In this document: positions 25,674-34,581 of the stretch, piece by piece
How positions within the stretch are numbered: the stretch's first letter is position 1
Layout: each line of letters opens with the position of its first letter
Assembly: GCA_910584245.1 (NCBI GenBank)
Contig: CAJTZF010000018.1
Location: forward strand, 1 to 49,301
DNA from: an uncultured Eubacterium sp.
GTDB taxonomy: Bacteria > Bacillota > Clostridia > Lachnospirales > Lachnospiraceae
Direction of reading: 5' to 3'
Length of the DNA stretch: 49,301 nucleotides
Position numbers and translations under genes: made by a program
Notes under the pieces: generated by a model
Database searches by the model: none
Seen by the model: only the letters and a program-made list of their open reading frames with translations
What the model was told of the DNA's origin: nothing

Positions 25674-27182
25674 CTATCCCTCTATTTGACTCAAAGCTTC
25701 TTTCAAACCCTCCAGTAATCCCGTAGCTGTCAGTGAATACTCGTTTAACCTCTCCGAAAAACAGTCGCCTGCAAGACCATGTAAATAAACGCCCACTCTG
25801 GCAGCGGCAAAACAATCCAGTCCCTGGACGAGCATACCGGCAATGATACCGGTGAGAACATCTCCGCTCCCGCCCGTTCCCATGCCTGAATTTCCAGATA
25901 CATTGACATAAACCTCCTGTCCATTGCTGACAACAGTCCGGGCGTCCTTCCCCGCTACAATACAACCCGTCTCCCGCGCAAAAGAGGCGACCTCATTTAC
26001 AAAATCCTTTTTCAGCTCAGACACCTCTCTGCCGGTAATCCTGGAAAACTCTTTTGGATGCGGAGTTAGAATAATATCTTCTTTTTTCCTAAGAAGCTCC
26101 TTTGAACAAAGAGTAATGCCATCGCCATCTAAAACAATCGGTTTTAGGCAGTGCTCCAGCACATACGAAACAATGTCCGCCGACATTTCTCCCGTTCCCA
26201 GCCCCGGTCCTAATACGAGACAATCCGGCCATTCCATCGCCTCGTCCAGCGCCTCCCGGTTCACAACCGTCTCTCCTTCTTCCTCTCTGTCATAGCCGGC
26301 AAATAAAGCCTCCGGCACGCCAGACATAAGAACATCACGGTTTTTCACCGCAGAATATATTTTGACCAGACCGGCTCCCGACGTATACGCAGCCCTCGCC
26401 GAAAATAATGCGGCCCCGCTCATACCGGCGCTTCCCCCAATGACGGATACCCTTCCGAAACTGCCCTTATGGCCATCCGGCCGTCTTACTGGCAATACCC
26501 GTTTTAAATCATCCGGTTCATAGTAATACGCCGTCGGTCCGATTGCCTCATAACTTACGCGCGGATAACCAATATCCCCCACGATCACTTCCCCCGCATA
26601 TTCGCACCCTGGATATAGGACAAGTCCCCTCTTATTCGCGCCAAATGTAATCGTTGCCGACGCCCTCACAGCAACATTCATAACCGCCCCGTCATCCCCA
26701 TGAATGCCGGAAGGAATATCTACCGCGTACACTTTTTTTCCCGCCGCATTGATCTCTGTAATAATTCTCTCGTACACCCCGGTTATGGCACGGTCCAGCC
26801 CCACCCCAAAGAGCGCATCTATAATAATATCATAACACGGAGAAAGAACGGACTCGGCTTGTAAAACCGGCACATCACATGCTGCCGCCAGCTTCATCTG
26901 CGTTTTTGCATCCTCAGATAATTTTTTCGGATTTCCGATAAGAACTGCCGCCGCACGGTATCCCTGCTGGCACAAAAGCCGTGCGGCCGCCAGGCCGTCT
27001 CCGCCATTATTTCCGGTACCACACACAAACAAAAAGCCGCTTCGTCGATCTTCCCGCTCCATCAGAACAGAAGCCAGCGTCATAGCCGCTTTTTCCATTA
27101 GCACCAATCCTGGAAAACCAATAACACCAATTGCATGCTCATCCAGTTTTTTTGCCTGTCCCGCCGTCAATAAATATCTCAA
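25674..27182 (-). CDS. nnr: Bifunctional NAD(P)H-hydrate epimerase/dehydratase
   Basis: A 502-aa fusion that repairs hydrated NAD(P)H. The N-terminal YjeF-type epimerase (about 1-215) shows CGTGNNGGDGLAAARLL and IIDALFGVGLDR. The C-terminal ADP/ATP-dependent dehydratase (about 225-500) shows GSFGRVSVIGGSAGMSGAA, ILTPHPKEFSRI and the nucleotide loop GMGTGGSGDVLTGIIAGML. Its ATG overlaps the acpS stop (ATGA). Alr follows after 34 bases. Confidence 0.95.
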   Translation of the reverse strand: MRYLLTAGQAKKLDEHAIGVIGFPGLVLMEKAAMTLASVLMEREDRRSGFLFVCGTGNNGGDGLAAARLLCQQGYRAAAVLIGNPKKLSEDAKTQMKLAAACDVPVLQAESVLSPCYDIIIDALFGVGLDRAITGVYERIITEINAAGKKVYAVDIPSGIHGDDGAVMNVAVRASATITFGANKRGLVLYPGCEYAGEVIVGDIGYPRVSYEAIGPTAYYYEPDDLKRVLPVRRPDGHKGSFGRVSVIGGSAGMSGAALFSARAAYTSGAGLVKIYSAVKNRDVLMSGVPEALFAGYDREEEGETVVNREALDEAMEWPDCLVLGPGLGTGEMSADIVSYVLEHCLKPIVLDGDGITLCSKELLRKKEDIILTPHPKEFSRITGREVSELKKDFVNEVASFARETGCIVAGKDARTVVSNGQEVYVNVSGNSGMGTGGSGDVLTGIIAGMLVQGLDCFAAARVGVYLHGLAGDCFSERLNEYSLTATGLLEGLKEALSQIEG

Positions 27183-27562
27183 AAGAATCCCTCCCCGCCC
27201 GGTTCATCGCTGCCTACTGCAAATGCCATAGCAAGTTCAGACGTATTTGTAATGCTGATGCGAATTGACATAATCCCCTGGTCCGCCGCTAATTTTTTCG
27301 CCCCGCCATAAAGCTTGACAAAAGGGGCCCCTTTTTCATCGCGCAAAATCTCAATGTCTCTTGGCCCACAGCCGGAAAAACCAGTGCCTAGCACTTTTAC
27401 AACCGCTTCCTTTCCCGCAAAATCGGAAGCTGCCCGCACCTTTCGTTTGTCAAACTGTCCGATCTCTGCTGCAGTAAACACACGGTTTTGAAAATGTTCC
27501 TTCTCACAGGACTTTTGAACCCGCGAAATCTCCACTGCATCTATACCGACGCCTAAAATCAC
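27179..27562 (-). CDS. acpS: Holo-[acyl-carrier-protein] synthase
   Basis: A 127-aa phosphopantetheinyl transferase that activates ACP for fatty-acid synthesis. Motifs are ILGVGIDAVEISRV (metal-binding Asp) and DFAGKEAVVKVLGTG (metal-binding Glu). I start at the GTG at 27562, just before ILGVGID and with AAGGGGTG six bases upstream. This gives the normal family length; the longer frame begins inside the upstream gene. It overlaps nnr by ATGA. Confidence 0.94.
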   Translation of the reverse strand: MILGVGIDAVEISRVQKSCEKEHFQNRVFTAAEIGQFDKRKVRAASDFAGKEAVVKVLGTGFSGCGPRDIEILRDEKGAPFVKLYGGAKKLAADQGIMSIRISITNTSELAMAFAVGSDEPGGEGFF

Positions 27563-27596
27563 ATTGCTCACCCCTTCGAATGTGCCACTGTTTTCG

Positions 27597-28184
27597 TCAC
27601 ACCTGCTTATCAAACAAATTCATAACCTCCCGTCCCAGAAGGTCATGCATAAGGGAATATGTAGCATCCACACTCTCCTCCAGTTCCACCCGGTATGCCA
27701 CCTTTTCTTTCAGCTCTTCCCGCTGCACATTGATTTCCTCCGTCAATGTCTCAAGCGCCTCCGTCCTGCTCCTCAACTCATCATAGCAATACGCCATACC
27801 GGCAACGAGCAGCTCTTCATTCGCTTTCTTAATCTCGTAGGGGAGTTCCATCAGCCGGTCAGACTGCTTTTCGATCCTCTCCTTCGTTTCCAATAAAAGC
27901 TTTTGCTGTTTATCCTTCTTTTTATCATTTCCTGCATCCGACATACCGGACACAATAGCATCTAAAAGCTTTTTCTTTGCTTTTTTCAAATCCTTTATTT
28001 CATTTACAAGTTTTCCCTGTTCTTTCAGTAACTCGTTGACCTTTTGCTCGATCGAAACAATTTCATTCGGTTTGACTCCATCCGGAAACAGCTTGTGCCA
28101 TCTCTGGTCCAGCACAAGGATGGGAACCTTTTTTCCCTTTAAGATCTGTGAAATAGATGCCACGTCTTCCATTTTTTTACTCAT
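27597..28184 (-). CDS. Conserved coiled-coil protein of unknown function
   Basis: A 195-aa protein, mostly helical with heptad-like charged stretches (about 45-175; EQKVNELLKEQGKLVNEIKD, ALETLTEEINVQREELKEK). The N-terminal block MEDVASISQILKGKKVPILV with DQRWHKLFP is more globular. It has no signal peptide or membrane segment. Its start overlaps the rex stop (ATGA) and acpS follows, so it is in the rex-acpS-nnr-alr transcript. I do not recognise a characterised family. Confidence 0.75.
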   Translation of the reverse strand: MSKKMEDVASISQILKGKKVPILVLDQRWHKLFPDGVKPNEIVSIEQKVNELLKEQGKLVNEIKDLKKAKKKLLDAIVSGMSDAGNDKKKDKQQKLLLETKERIEKQSDRLMELPYEIKKANEELLVAGMAYCYDELRSRTEALETLTEEINVQREELKEKVAYRVELEESVDATYSLMHDLLGREVMNLFDKQV

Positions 28185-28837
28185 CCCTTTTCCTCCTTCT
28201 CCCGTGTACTCTGTTTCTCTGATAATTTATAAGATAACCGCATCAGGCTTTCTTCCAAATGAACATTTTCAACTACTGTGTTAGAGGGCAAATTGAGATC
28301 CGTAGGCGCAAAATTCCAAAATGCCTCGACGGATAGCTCGGCAAGGCGGCAAGCAATGCGCGACGCCTGGTCTTTAGGCAATGTAAGCGCCGCTATATCC
28401 ACCTCGTTTGTTTTTACAAAGTCCTCCAAAACATGAACTGACATCACTTCTATGTCGTGAATCCTCTTTCCGACCACATCGGGATCCGTATCAAAAATAC
28501 CGGAAATCCGAAAACCACGGGCCGAAAATCCCCCATAATTAGCTAACGCCTGGCCAAGATTTCCCGCTCCGATTATGATAACATTATAATTGTGCTCCAA
28601 TCCTAGAATCTTTCCGATCTCATCATGAAGAAAGCTGACATGATAACCGTAACCCTGCTGTCCAAACCCGCCAAAATTATTGAAATCCTGGCGGATCTGG
28701 GATGCCGTAACATTCATTTTCCTGCTCAGCTCCTGCGAAGAAATCCGGTCGATCCCCTTTTCCAGAAGCTCACTTAAATATCTATAATAGCGCGGCAGCC
28801 GTTTAACTACTGCCGATGAAATTTTCTTATCTACCAC
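28181..28837 (-). CDS. rex: Redox-sensing transcriptional repressor Rex
   Basis: A 218-aa repressor that senses the NADH/NAD+ ratio and controls fermentation genes. The N-terminal winged helix has VKRLPRYYRYLSELL, ISSQELS and ASQIRQDFNNFGGFGQQGYG. The C-terminal Rossmann domain has VIIIGAGNLGQALANY and GISGIFDTD-like FRISGIFDTDPDVVG. It is the first gene of the rex-acpS-nnr-alr-mazF run and is divergent from an ABC-F gene. Confidence 0.96.
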   Translation of the reverse strand: MVDKKISSAVVKRLPRYYRYLSELLEKGIDRISSQELSRKMNVTASQIRQDFNNFGGFGQQGYGYHVSFLHDEIGKILGLEHNYNVIIIGAGNLGQALANYGGFSARGFRISGIFDTDPDVVGKRIHDIEVMSVHVLEDFVKTNEVDIAALTLPKDQASRIACRLAELSVEAFWNFAPTDLNLPSNTVVENVHLEESLMRLSYKLSEKQSTREKEEKG

Positions 28838-28874
28838 TATAAAACCTCCACCGCTTCGGAATTGCTCCTTTATT

Positions 28875-28880
28875 ATTATA
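28875..28880 (-). promoter_or_regulatory. Probable -10 box for rex
   Basis: TATAAT on the minus strand, 38 bases before the rex start, in the AT-rich divergent interval. The -35 (TTTTAT at 28898-28903, 17-base spacer) is weak. On the plus strand TACAAT near 28930 may serve the ABC-F gene. Confidence 0.4.
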
Positions 28881-28967
28881 CTACATATTTTCTTATAATA
28901 AAAGATGAAAAAATCTAATTTTTATGGTACAATGGTTTATAAATGTTATAAAAACGGAGGAAACAGC

Positions 28968-30902
28968 ATGATACTTGCATGCAGCCATATAAAGAAACAA
29001 TTTCACGATGAAACTCTTTTTTCCGATGTCACTTTCCACATAAACAGGGGCGAGCGCACCGCCCTCGTCGGCAGCAACGGCACCGGAAAAACAACACTTT
29101 TAAAAATAATCGTGGGCGAGCAGACGGCGGACGGCGGAGAAGCCACCATCGCCAAAGACACAACCGTCGGGTATCTTCCCCAGCAGCAGGGGTACTATTC
29201 AGACAACACGATTTACGACGAACTTCTTTCGATAAAATCCGATATTGTTGAGCTTGACAAAAATATCCGTGAGATGGAGCAGGATATGCAGCACGCTTCC
29301 GGCGCGGAATTAGAGGAGCTTTTACAAAAATACCACCGCCTCCAGACAGAGTTTGAGGCAAAGGACGGATACGCCTGCAAAAGCCGGATTATGGGCATTA
29401 TCAATGGACTTGGCTTCGCCGACCGGGATGTCAGCCAGTGCATTAATACACTTTCCGGCGGCCAGAAAACACGCGTGGCACTCGGCAAGCTTCTTCTCCT
29501 TGAGCCGGACCTGCTCATTTTAGACGAGCCGACGAACCACCTTGACCTGTCCTCCATCCAGTGGCTGGAAAATTATTTATCGGGCTATAAGGGCAGTGTG
29601 CTGGTCGTATCACACGACCGTTTTTTTCTCGACCGGATCGCCGGTAAAGTCATCGAGATTGACAATGGAACTGTCACGGTGTTTACCGGAAATTACAGCG
29701 TATACGCCCAGAAGAAGGAGCAGCTCCGTAACACCCTTCGCAAACAATACGAGAACTATCAGCGCAACATAAAACACCAGGAAGAGGTTATCGAGAAACT
29801 CCGCTCCTTTAACAGGGAAAAATCTATCCGGCGCGCAGAGAGCAGGGAGAAAATGCTAGAAAAGATGGCTCCCGTCGAAAAACCGTCCGAACCGGGAAGA
29901 ACGATTCATTTTGAACTATCGCCGGAAAAAATAAGTGGAAAAGATGTCCTGGCTGTAGAAAACTTCGCAAAAGCTTTCGGCAGCAACCATCTATTTGAGC
30001 ATATCCATTTTGAGATCAAACGCGGGGAGCGGGTCGCCCTTATTGGCAAAAATGGAACCGGAAAGACTACCCTTCTAAAAATACTGTGCGAGCGGGAACA
30101 GGCAGATGTAGGAACGGCCAAATTGGGAACTAATGTAGAAATCGGATATTACGACCAGGAACACAATCTTCTTCACGACGATAAAACGATCTTTGAAGAA
30201 ATTCATGACGATTATCCGGATTTAAACCACACGAAAGTCCGAAATGTCCTCGCCGCCTTTCTTTTCACCGGCGAGGATGTTTATAGAAAAATCGCTCTTC
30301 TGAGCGGCGGGGAAAAGGGACGGGTATCCCTTGCAAAACTTATGCTTTCCAAGGCAAATTTCCTTTTACTGGACGAGCCGACGAACCACCTCGATATTGA
30401 ATCAAAAGAAATTCTGGAGGAAGCATTAAATCGCTATACCGGCACTGTGTTGTACGTTTCCCACGACCGGTATTTTATTCAGAAGACAGCGACGAAAATA
30501 CTTGATTTGACCCAACACAAGCTTCTGTCATATGAGGGAAACTATGATTATTATCTGGAAAAAAAAGAGGTGATGGAACATCTGCATCTGTCGCCAGACG
30601 ACCAAAATAGCCCGTTCGCCAGACCAGAGTCAGAAGCGAAGCTCGATTGGAAAGAGCAGAAGGACCGGGAGGCAAAAAGACGGAAAATCGAAAATCATTT
30701 CCGCAGAACAGAAGAAGCAATCCAAAATATGGAAGAGAGAATCGCGGAAATTGATGACACGATGTGCCTTCCCGAATATTCGTCCGATGTCGGACGGCTC
30801 ACAGAGCTTTCCAAAGAAAAAGAAGCGCTTTCACATGAACTGGAACTTGCGCTGGAAGAGTGGGAAAAATATGCAGAAGAGCTGGAGCAGTTACCCGTAT
30901 AA
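28968..30902 (+). CDS. ABC-F family ATP-binding protein
   Basis: 644 aa with two ABC cassettes and no membrane domain, the ABC-F translation-factor layout. Cassette 1 has GSNGTGKTT, LSGGQKTRVALG and LLILDEPTNHLD. Cassette 2 has GKNGTGKTT, LSGGEKGRVSLAK and DEPTNHLD. The linker (about 240-320) is the P-site interaction motif region, with RKQYENYQRNIKHQEEVIEK. A C-terminal coiled coil (about 565-640) is also present. These proteins bind the ribosomal E site; some give antibiotic resistance, but the divergent neighbour rex suggests a housekeeping member. The start at 28968 is chosen because GGAGG lies upstream. Confidence 0.92.
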   Translation: MILACSHIKKQFHDETLFSDVTFHINRGERTALVGSNGTGKTTLLKIIVGEQTADGGEATIAKDTTVGYLPQQQGYYSDNTIYDELLSIKSDIVELDKNIREMEQDMQHASGAELEELLQKYHRLQTEFEAKDGYACKSRIMGIINGLGFADRDVSQCINTLSGGQKTRVALGKLLLLEPDLLILDEPTNHLDLSSIQWLENYLSGYKGSVLVVSHDRFFLDRIAGKVIEIDNGTVTVFTGNYSVYAQKKEQLRNTLRKQYENYQRNIKHQEEVIEKLRSFNREKSIRRAESREKMLEKMAPVEKPSEPGRTIHFELSPEKISGKDVLAVENFAKAFGSNHLFEHIHFEIKRGERVALIGKNGTGKTTLLKILCEREQADVGTAKLGTNVEIGYYDQEHNLLHDDKTIFEEIHDDYPDLNHTKVRNVLAAFLFTGEDVYRKIALLSGGEKGRVSLAKLMLSKANFLLLDEPTNHLDIESKEILEEALNRYTGTVLYVSHDRYFIQKTATKILDLTQHKLLSYEGNYDYYLEKKEVMEHLHLSPDDQNSPFARPESEAKLDWKEQKDREAKRRKIENHFRRTEEAIQNMEERIAEIDDTMCLPEYSSDVGRLTELSKEKEALSHELELALEEWEKYAEELEQLPV

Positions 30903-30921
30903 AACGGCGCTCCAGCTTTTT
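30880..30921 (+). terminator. Terminator of the ABC-F gene
   Basis: AGCTGGAGC (30880-30888) pairs with GCTCCAGCT (30909-30917), followed by TTTTTA. A smaller inner stem CCGT/ACGG lies in the loop. The structure overlaps the stop codon. Confidence 0.8.
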
Positions 30922-30928
30922 ATCCATG

Positions 30929-31708
30929 TTAGAAATACCAATTATAAGAACCGTAATAATTACCATAGAAATTGTTGTAGTGTCCAATACTATTGTAAGT
31001 AGAGGCGGTAGTTGCCGCCCTGGCTGCAGATTGGCTAATGCTGCTGGAACGGTTCGCCGTCTGGGCAGCAAAGGAAGTAGCTCCGTTGAATATCCGTTTA
31101 AGTGATTCCACGTTGGCGCTCTTGAACTTATCTTTGTCGATGGAAAGTGTCTGATCCTTTTCGACCGTAATTCCGACTTCTGCCAGACTCCTCGCATAAA
31201 TACTAGTCTGTTTCGTCATATACTCCGTATTCCTGACTACATTTGTATTTGAGGAATCTTTTCCAGCCTTCACCGCCGAGTTGTAATCCGATACAAACGT
31301 ATCCACCGCCTTTGTAATGGCATCCATGTCATATCCTTTTGTCGTTGTCTTGACGCCTGTCTCCGCATCGGTTGTAGTCGTATATTTCTCGACAAAAAGC
31401 GATTTCATTCCCTGGTTTGTCAGCGTCCTAGCCGACGCCGTCAATTCATCCGCTTCTTTCTTCACCGCCGTCAATGCCCGGTTGGCATATGTGTTGGTTT
31501 TATTCCACTCATACCGGTTGGCATATGGCTTCCTGTTCGCAGTCGACGACTGCGTCCCTTTTGTCTTCGCATAATACGAAGAAAGAAGCTTTTTGTAACT
31601 GCCGCTCCGAATGCTAGAATAATCTCCCAGCGATCCATAAAACATGCTGCTGGATGACCGTCCGCCAAACAGACTGGATAATCCATAATTTCCAAAATAG
31701 TAACTCAT
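30929..31708 (-). CDS. Unknown Ser/Tyr-rich protein with a FliD-like C-terminal segment
   Basis: 259 aa. The N-terminus is Tyr/Gly/Ser-rich (YYFGNYGLSSLFGG). The middle has a helical coiled region, and residues about 180-225 (LAEVGITVEKDQTLSIDKDK) resemble the C-terminal part of the flagellar cap protein FliD. The end is again Tyr/Asn-rich (HYNNFYGNYYGSYNWYF). There is no signal peptide. The start at 31708 has GGAGGG upstream. No other flagellar gene is in the window, so a flagellar role is not supported. It is paired with a coiled-coil protein 68 bases upstream. Confidence 0.65.
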   Translation of the reverse strand: MSYYFGNYGLSSLFGGRSSSSMFYGSLGDYSSIRSGSYKKLLSSYYAKTKGTQSSTANRKPYANRYEWNKTNTYANRALTAVKKEADELTASARTLTNQGMKSLFVEKYTTTTDAETGVKTTTKGYDMDAITKAVDTFVSDYNSAVKAGKDSSNTNVVRNTEYMTKQTSIYARSLAEVGITVEKDQTLSIDKDKFKSANVESLKRIFNGATSFAAQTANRSSSISQSAARAATTASTYNSIGHYNNFYGNYYGSYNWYF

Positions 31709-31776
31709 ACGCAATCCCTCCTTTCTATTGGGGACGTCCCCCACAATATTTGAAATTATATAAAAACATAATTTCC

Positions 31777-32688
31777 CTAAATGTTTGCGTCAACAGCAGC
31801 TCCCTTGAGATCATCCTGGAGCAATTTCAATCCATCGAGAATCTCCTCCATTTCCTTCTCAACTTTCGTCTTTGAATTCGGATCGGAAATTTTGGATGCA
31901 ATCTCATCAAACTCTTTTACACTGGGAACTGCATCCCGGTCAGAAGAAGCCGCCTCCTTCGTGCCCTCAATCCACGCTTCCATCTCGGCTTCCTGCTTTT
32001 CCTTCGCTTCCTTCTTTTCCTCTTCTTCCTCTTTCTTCTCCGCGCGCTCGGCTGCCTTTTCCTTCTCCTCCGCCATCTTCTCTTCGATATGCTTTTTTCC
32101 CTCATTTATGAGGTCGCCGAAGATTTCCTTATTCGCCGAAGCTATAATTTCTTCCGCCTGGTCCTGCGCTTTCAGCATTGGATTGGATTTCAGCCGCTCA
32201 ATTTTCATATCGACCAGCGATCTGCGGATACCTTTGATACTACTTTCGTTGCCCGCAATTTTACTTTGGATCAATTTTTCCTGTTCTTCCAATTCCTTGC
32301 ACGTCACGTCAAGATCTGCGTTTTCCTGGCCGTCTTCTAAACCGTCATAACTCTTCTCAAGCTCGGCACGCGTCGCCCGGATATTATCCAGCTCCTTGCG
32401 GTATTCCAGGTTCTGGTCCTGAAGTTCGGCCGCGCGTGTGGCCATATCCTCCATACCCTGATCCAGCTCCTTATCTGCACTAAACGTATCCTGAAGAATT
32501 TTCATCGCCTTTTTTTGTGCCTGCTGGCGCTTAATCTGTATACTGTCCGGACGAACGCCAATATTGCCAGCATAAATGGTATTCTTTTTCCCTTCCTGTG
32601 CCTTTTCCCCCGCACGTCTGTTCATCGCATTTTCATTTGTTATAAATAAACTGTTTTCACCCTTTCCTGCATGTACTGTCAGTGCCAT
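31777..32688 (-). CDS. Unknown coiled-coil protein
   Basis: 303 aa, strongly charged. It has long helices from about 55 on, with an uninterrupted Lys/Glu segment around 205-235 (AERAEKKEEEEEKKEAKEK). The N-terminus is MALTVHAGKGENSLFITNEN. It has no signal peptide or membrane segment. The start at 32688 follows AAGGTGAT. It precedes the FliD-tail-like gene on the same strand, and the two may work together. Family not recognised. Confidence 0.7.
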   Translation of the reverse strand: MALTVHAGKGENSLFITNENAMNRRAGEKAQEGKKNTIYAGNIGVRPDSIQIKRQQAQKKAMKILQDTFSADKELDQGMEDMATRAAELQDQNLEYRKELDNIRATRAELEKSYDGLEDGQENADLDVTCKELEEQEKLIQSKIAGNESSIKGIRRSLVDMKIERLKSNPMLKAQDQAEEIIASANKEIFGDLINEGKKHIEEKMAEEKEKAAERAEKKEEEEEKKEAKEKQEAEMEAWIEGTKEAASSDRDAVPSVKEFDEIASKISDPNSKTKVEKEMEEILDGLKLLQDDLKGAAVDANI

Positions 32689-32717
32689 ACTTATCACCTT
32701 TCCTTTCCCTCATTCAT

Positions 32718-34058
32718 TCAAACATGTTGTAAGATCCATTCGGCAAATGAAGCCAACGGGTCTCTTTCATTGTATGGCAAAAATGCCATTTCCCCCTCCT
32801 GGCCAGCGGTAGAATAATAGAGAACATCCCCTCCGCCGCCAATACCGGGCATTTTCATATAACCGCCATAGTAAAGCCAGTATTCCCCCGTGTCGTCCAC
32901 CTGGGCATCCCGTAAAAGCTCCTTAACTTTTTCGTTGTCCACAACCAAACCCGATTCTGTTTTTTCGACTGCCGCGTTAAATTCCTCATTTTCAGAAAAA
33001 ATCCGCCGCCCACAGTCAAAACTGTACAGGCCATAGTCGGTATACGGTGTATAGGCCGGGTAAGAACTTAACTTTCCAAGAAAAAATACTAAAATCACAA
33101 AAACGCCGGACAACACGTAAACGCTTTTCAAATACCGTCCCGGAAACTCCCGGTATCCGGCAATCATCTGAATCCGCTTCTTCATAACGGCAAAAGACGT
33201 CTCGCCCACAAATGCCGGAACCTCCTTGCGGGCCTCTCCCTCTTTTGACCCCGCTTGCAAAAAAGTCATCGCCTTCAGCAAAGTCATGCCATATCTTTCC
33301 GGATTATATGTATTATTTCGTATCACGGCATTGTCACAAATCATCTCCAAGTCAATCTTGATCTGCCTCGCCGCAAGATGTACGAGCGGATTTGCAAACC
33401 ACAGTACCCGGAACAAATCCAACACACAATATACGAGAAGATGCCCTCTCTTAATATGGCAGTATTCATGCTGCAAAATCCTATCCAGCTCCCCCGCATC
33501 AAACTGCTCCACCATATAATCCGGCACTACGATTACCCGCTTACATATGCCAGACGTAAAAGGTGTAATATACAGGGACGTCGTTCGGATCTGGACGCCG
33601 GCCATTTGAATCTGCCGGACAGCAGCTATCCCCTCTCCGCAATAGACGGGAAGGCGCCGTATCCAGAAATGAAGCCGGATTTTTTGGCAAACCATGATAG
33701 CAGCTACAACCAAAATACCTGCAAAATATAGCCTGCCAACGATTTTATGCGTCATCAGAAATTCGTACATCGCTACATACAAATGATTTCGTAATGGAAA
33801 ATGTTCGAACGACAGTTTCAGCCCTCCCATAAATGGAACAGGAAGCAAAACAAGCCATAAATAGGCTTTTACATACAAACCCGAGAGCAGGCCTTCCCGC
33901 CGCCTGCGCACATCCCACATCTTTCTCACAAACAGGATCACAAGCAATATAAGCGTGGAAAGAAGCAGCGTCCTGGCCAGCTTCAGCATCCAATAGCTGA
34001 CTATATAATCTAAAATAGCCAATACCGTTTTCAAATGCTCATCCATACCTATCCCCAT
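32718..34058 (-). CDS. BlaR1/MecR1-like M56 membrane metallopeptidase
   Basis: 446 aa. Several N-terminal membrane helices surround a zinc-peptidase domain with the HExxH motif in LQHEYCHIKRGH (about 190-201). A further helix (about 305-325) and a soluble extracytoplasmic C-terminus (about 330-446) follow. That tail is not a penicillin-binding domain, so it senses something other than beta-lactam as MecR1 does, or acts without it. In the BlaR/BlaI scheme the peptidase inactivates the repressor encoded just upstream. An internal ATG at 34046 is an alternative start. Confidence 0.85.
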   Translation of the reverse strand: MGIGMDEHLKTVLAILDYIVSYWMLKLARTLLLSTLILLVILFVRKMWDVRRRREGLLSGLYVKAYLWLVLLPVPFMGGLKLSFEHFPLRNHLYVAMYEFLMTHKIVGRLYFAGILVVAAIMVCQKIRLHFWIRRLPVYCGEGIAAVRQIQMAGVQIRTTSLYITPFTSGICKRVIVVPDYMVEQFDAGELDRILQHEYCHIKRGHLLVYCVLDLFRVLWFANPLVHLAARQIKIDLEMICDNAVIRNNTYNPERYGMTLLKAMTFLQAGSKEGEARKEVPAFVGETSFAVMKKRIQMIAGYREFPGRYLKSVYVLSGVFVILVFFLGKLSSYPAYTPYTDYGLYSFDCGRRIFSENEEFNAAVEKTESGLVVDNEKVKELLRDAQVDDTGEYWLYYGGYMKMPGIGGGGDVLYYSTAGQEGEMAFLPYNERDPLASFAEWILQHV

Positions 34059-34071
34059 TTCTGCGCTACTC

Positions 34072-34461
34072 TCACGCGTCAGGTCTCCCCTTTTCCAGTA
34101 TGCCGATCAATTCATCAATCTGCTCTTTGGAAAAGTGGTTGCTCTCAACGAGCGCCGCCACCATACCAAGTGGATTTCCCTTGAAATAACTATTCAAAAA
34201 GCGTTCACTTTTCTCTTCCAGACAAGTCTCCTTACTTTTTTTCGGAAAATAATGATACACTCTGGAATCATGGGAATCCACTGAAAAGCCAATAATCTCT
34301 TTTTTCAAAAGCCTGTTTATAAGCGCGCGGATCGTTTTTGGACTAACCTCCTTAATCCCTTTTAACTGTTCGATTATTCCCGAAGCAGTCAACGGAGTGC
34401 CGCTCTCCCATAATACCTCCATAATTAACCATTCATTTTCACTCGGTGTCGTGCTGCTCAT
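34072..34461 (-). CDS. BlaI/MecI-family repressor
   Basis: A 129-aa winged-helix repressor: SENEWLIMEVLWESGTPLTAS and VSPKTIRALINRLLKKEIIG are the DNA-binding part, and DSRVYHYFPK begins the dimer region. The C-terminal helices hold the usual cleavage-site region. It lies 13 bases before the M56 gene, the standard operon order. A candidate operator is at 34511-34544. Confidence 0.93.
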   Translation of the reverse strand: MSSTTPSENEWLIMEVLWESGTPLTASGIIEQLKGIKEVSPKTIRALINRLLKKEIIGFSVDSHDSRVYHYFPKKSKETCLEEKSERFLNSYFKGNPLGMVAALVESNHFSKEQIDELIGILEKGRPDA

Positions 34462-34510
34462 CTTTTTCCTCCCTCTGCACCGTTTTTTGCCTTCCTAACT
34501 ATATATCGGA

Positions 34511-34544
34511 TTACATATATAAATTGTTAATAGCTAATATGTAA
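34511..34544. promoter_or_regulatory. Candidate BlaI-type operator
   Basis: TTACATAT (34511-34518) and ATATGTAA (34537-34544) form an inverted repeat 50-85 bases before the BlaI start. The TACA/TGTA half-sites fit the general BlaI/MecI pattern, although the 18-base spacing is long. Confidence 0.45.
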
Positions 34545-34570
34545 AAACTCCCCGCCTGCAAGCGGGGAGC
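34543..34570 (-). terminator. Terminator of the deaminase transcript
   Basis: CTCCCCGC (34548-34555) and GCGGGGAG (34562-34569) with a 6-base loop, followed on the minus strand by TTTTT. It is 12 bases past the deaminase stop and touches the candidate BlaI operator. Confidence 0.9.
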
Positions 34571-34581
34571 AAATAAATCTT

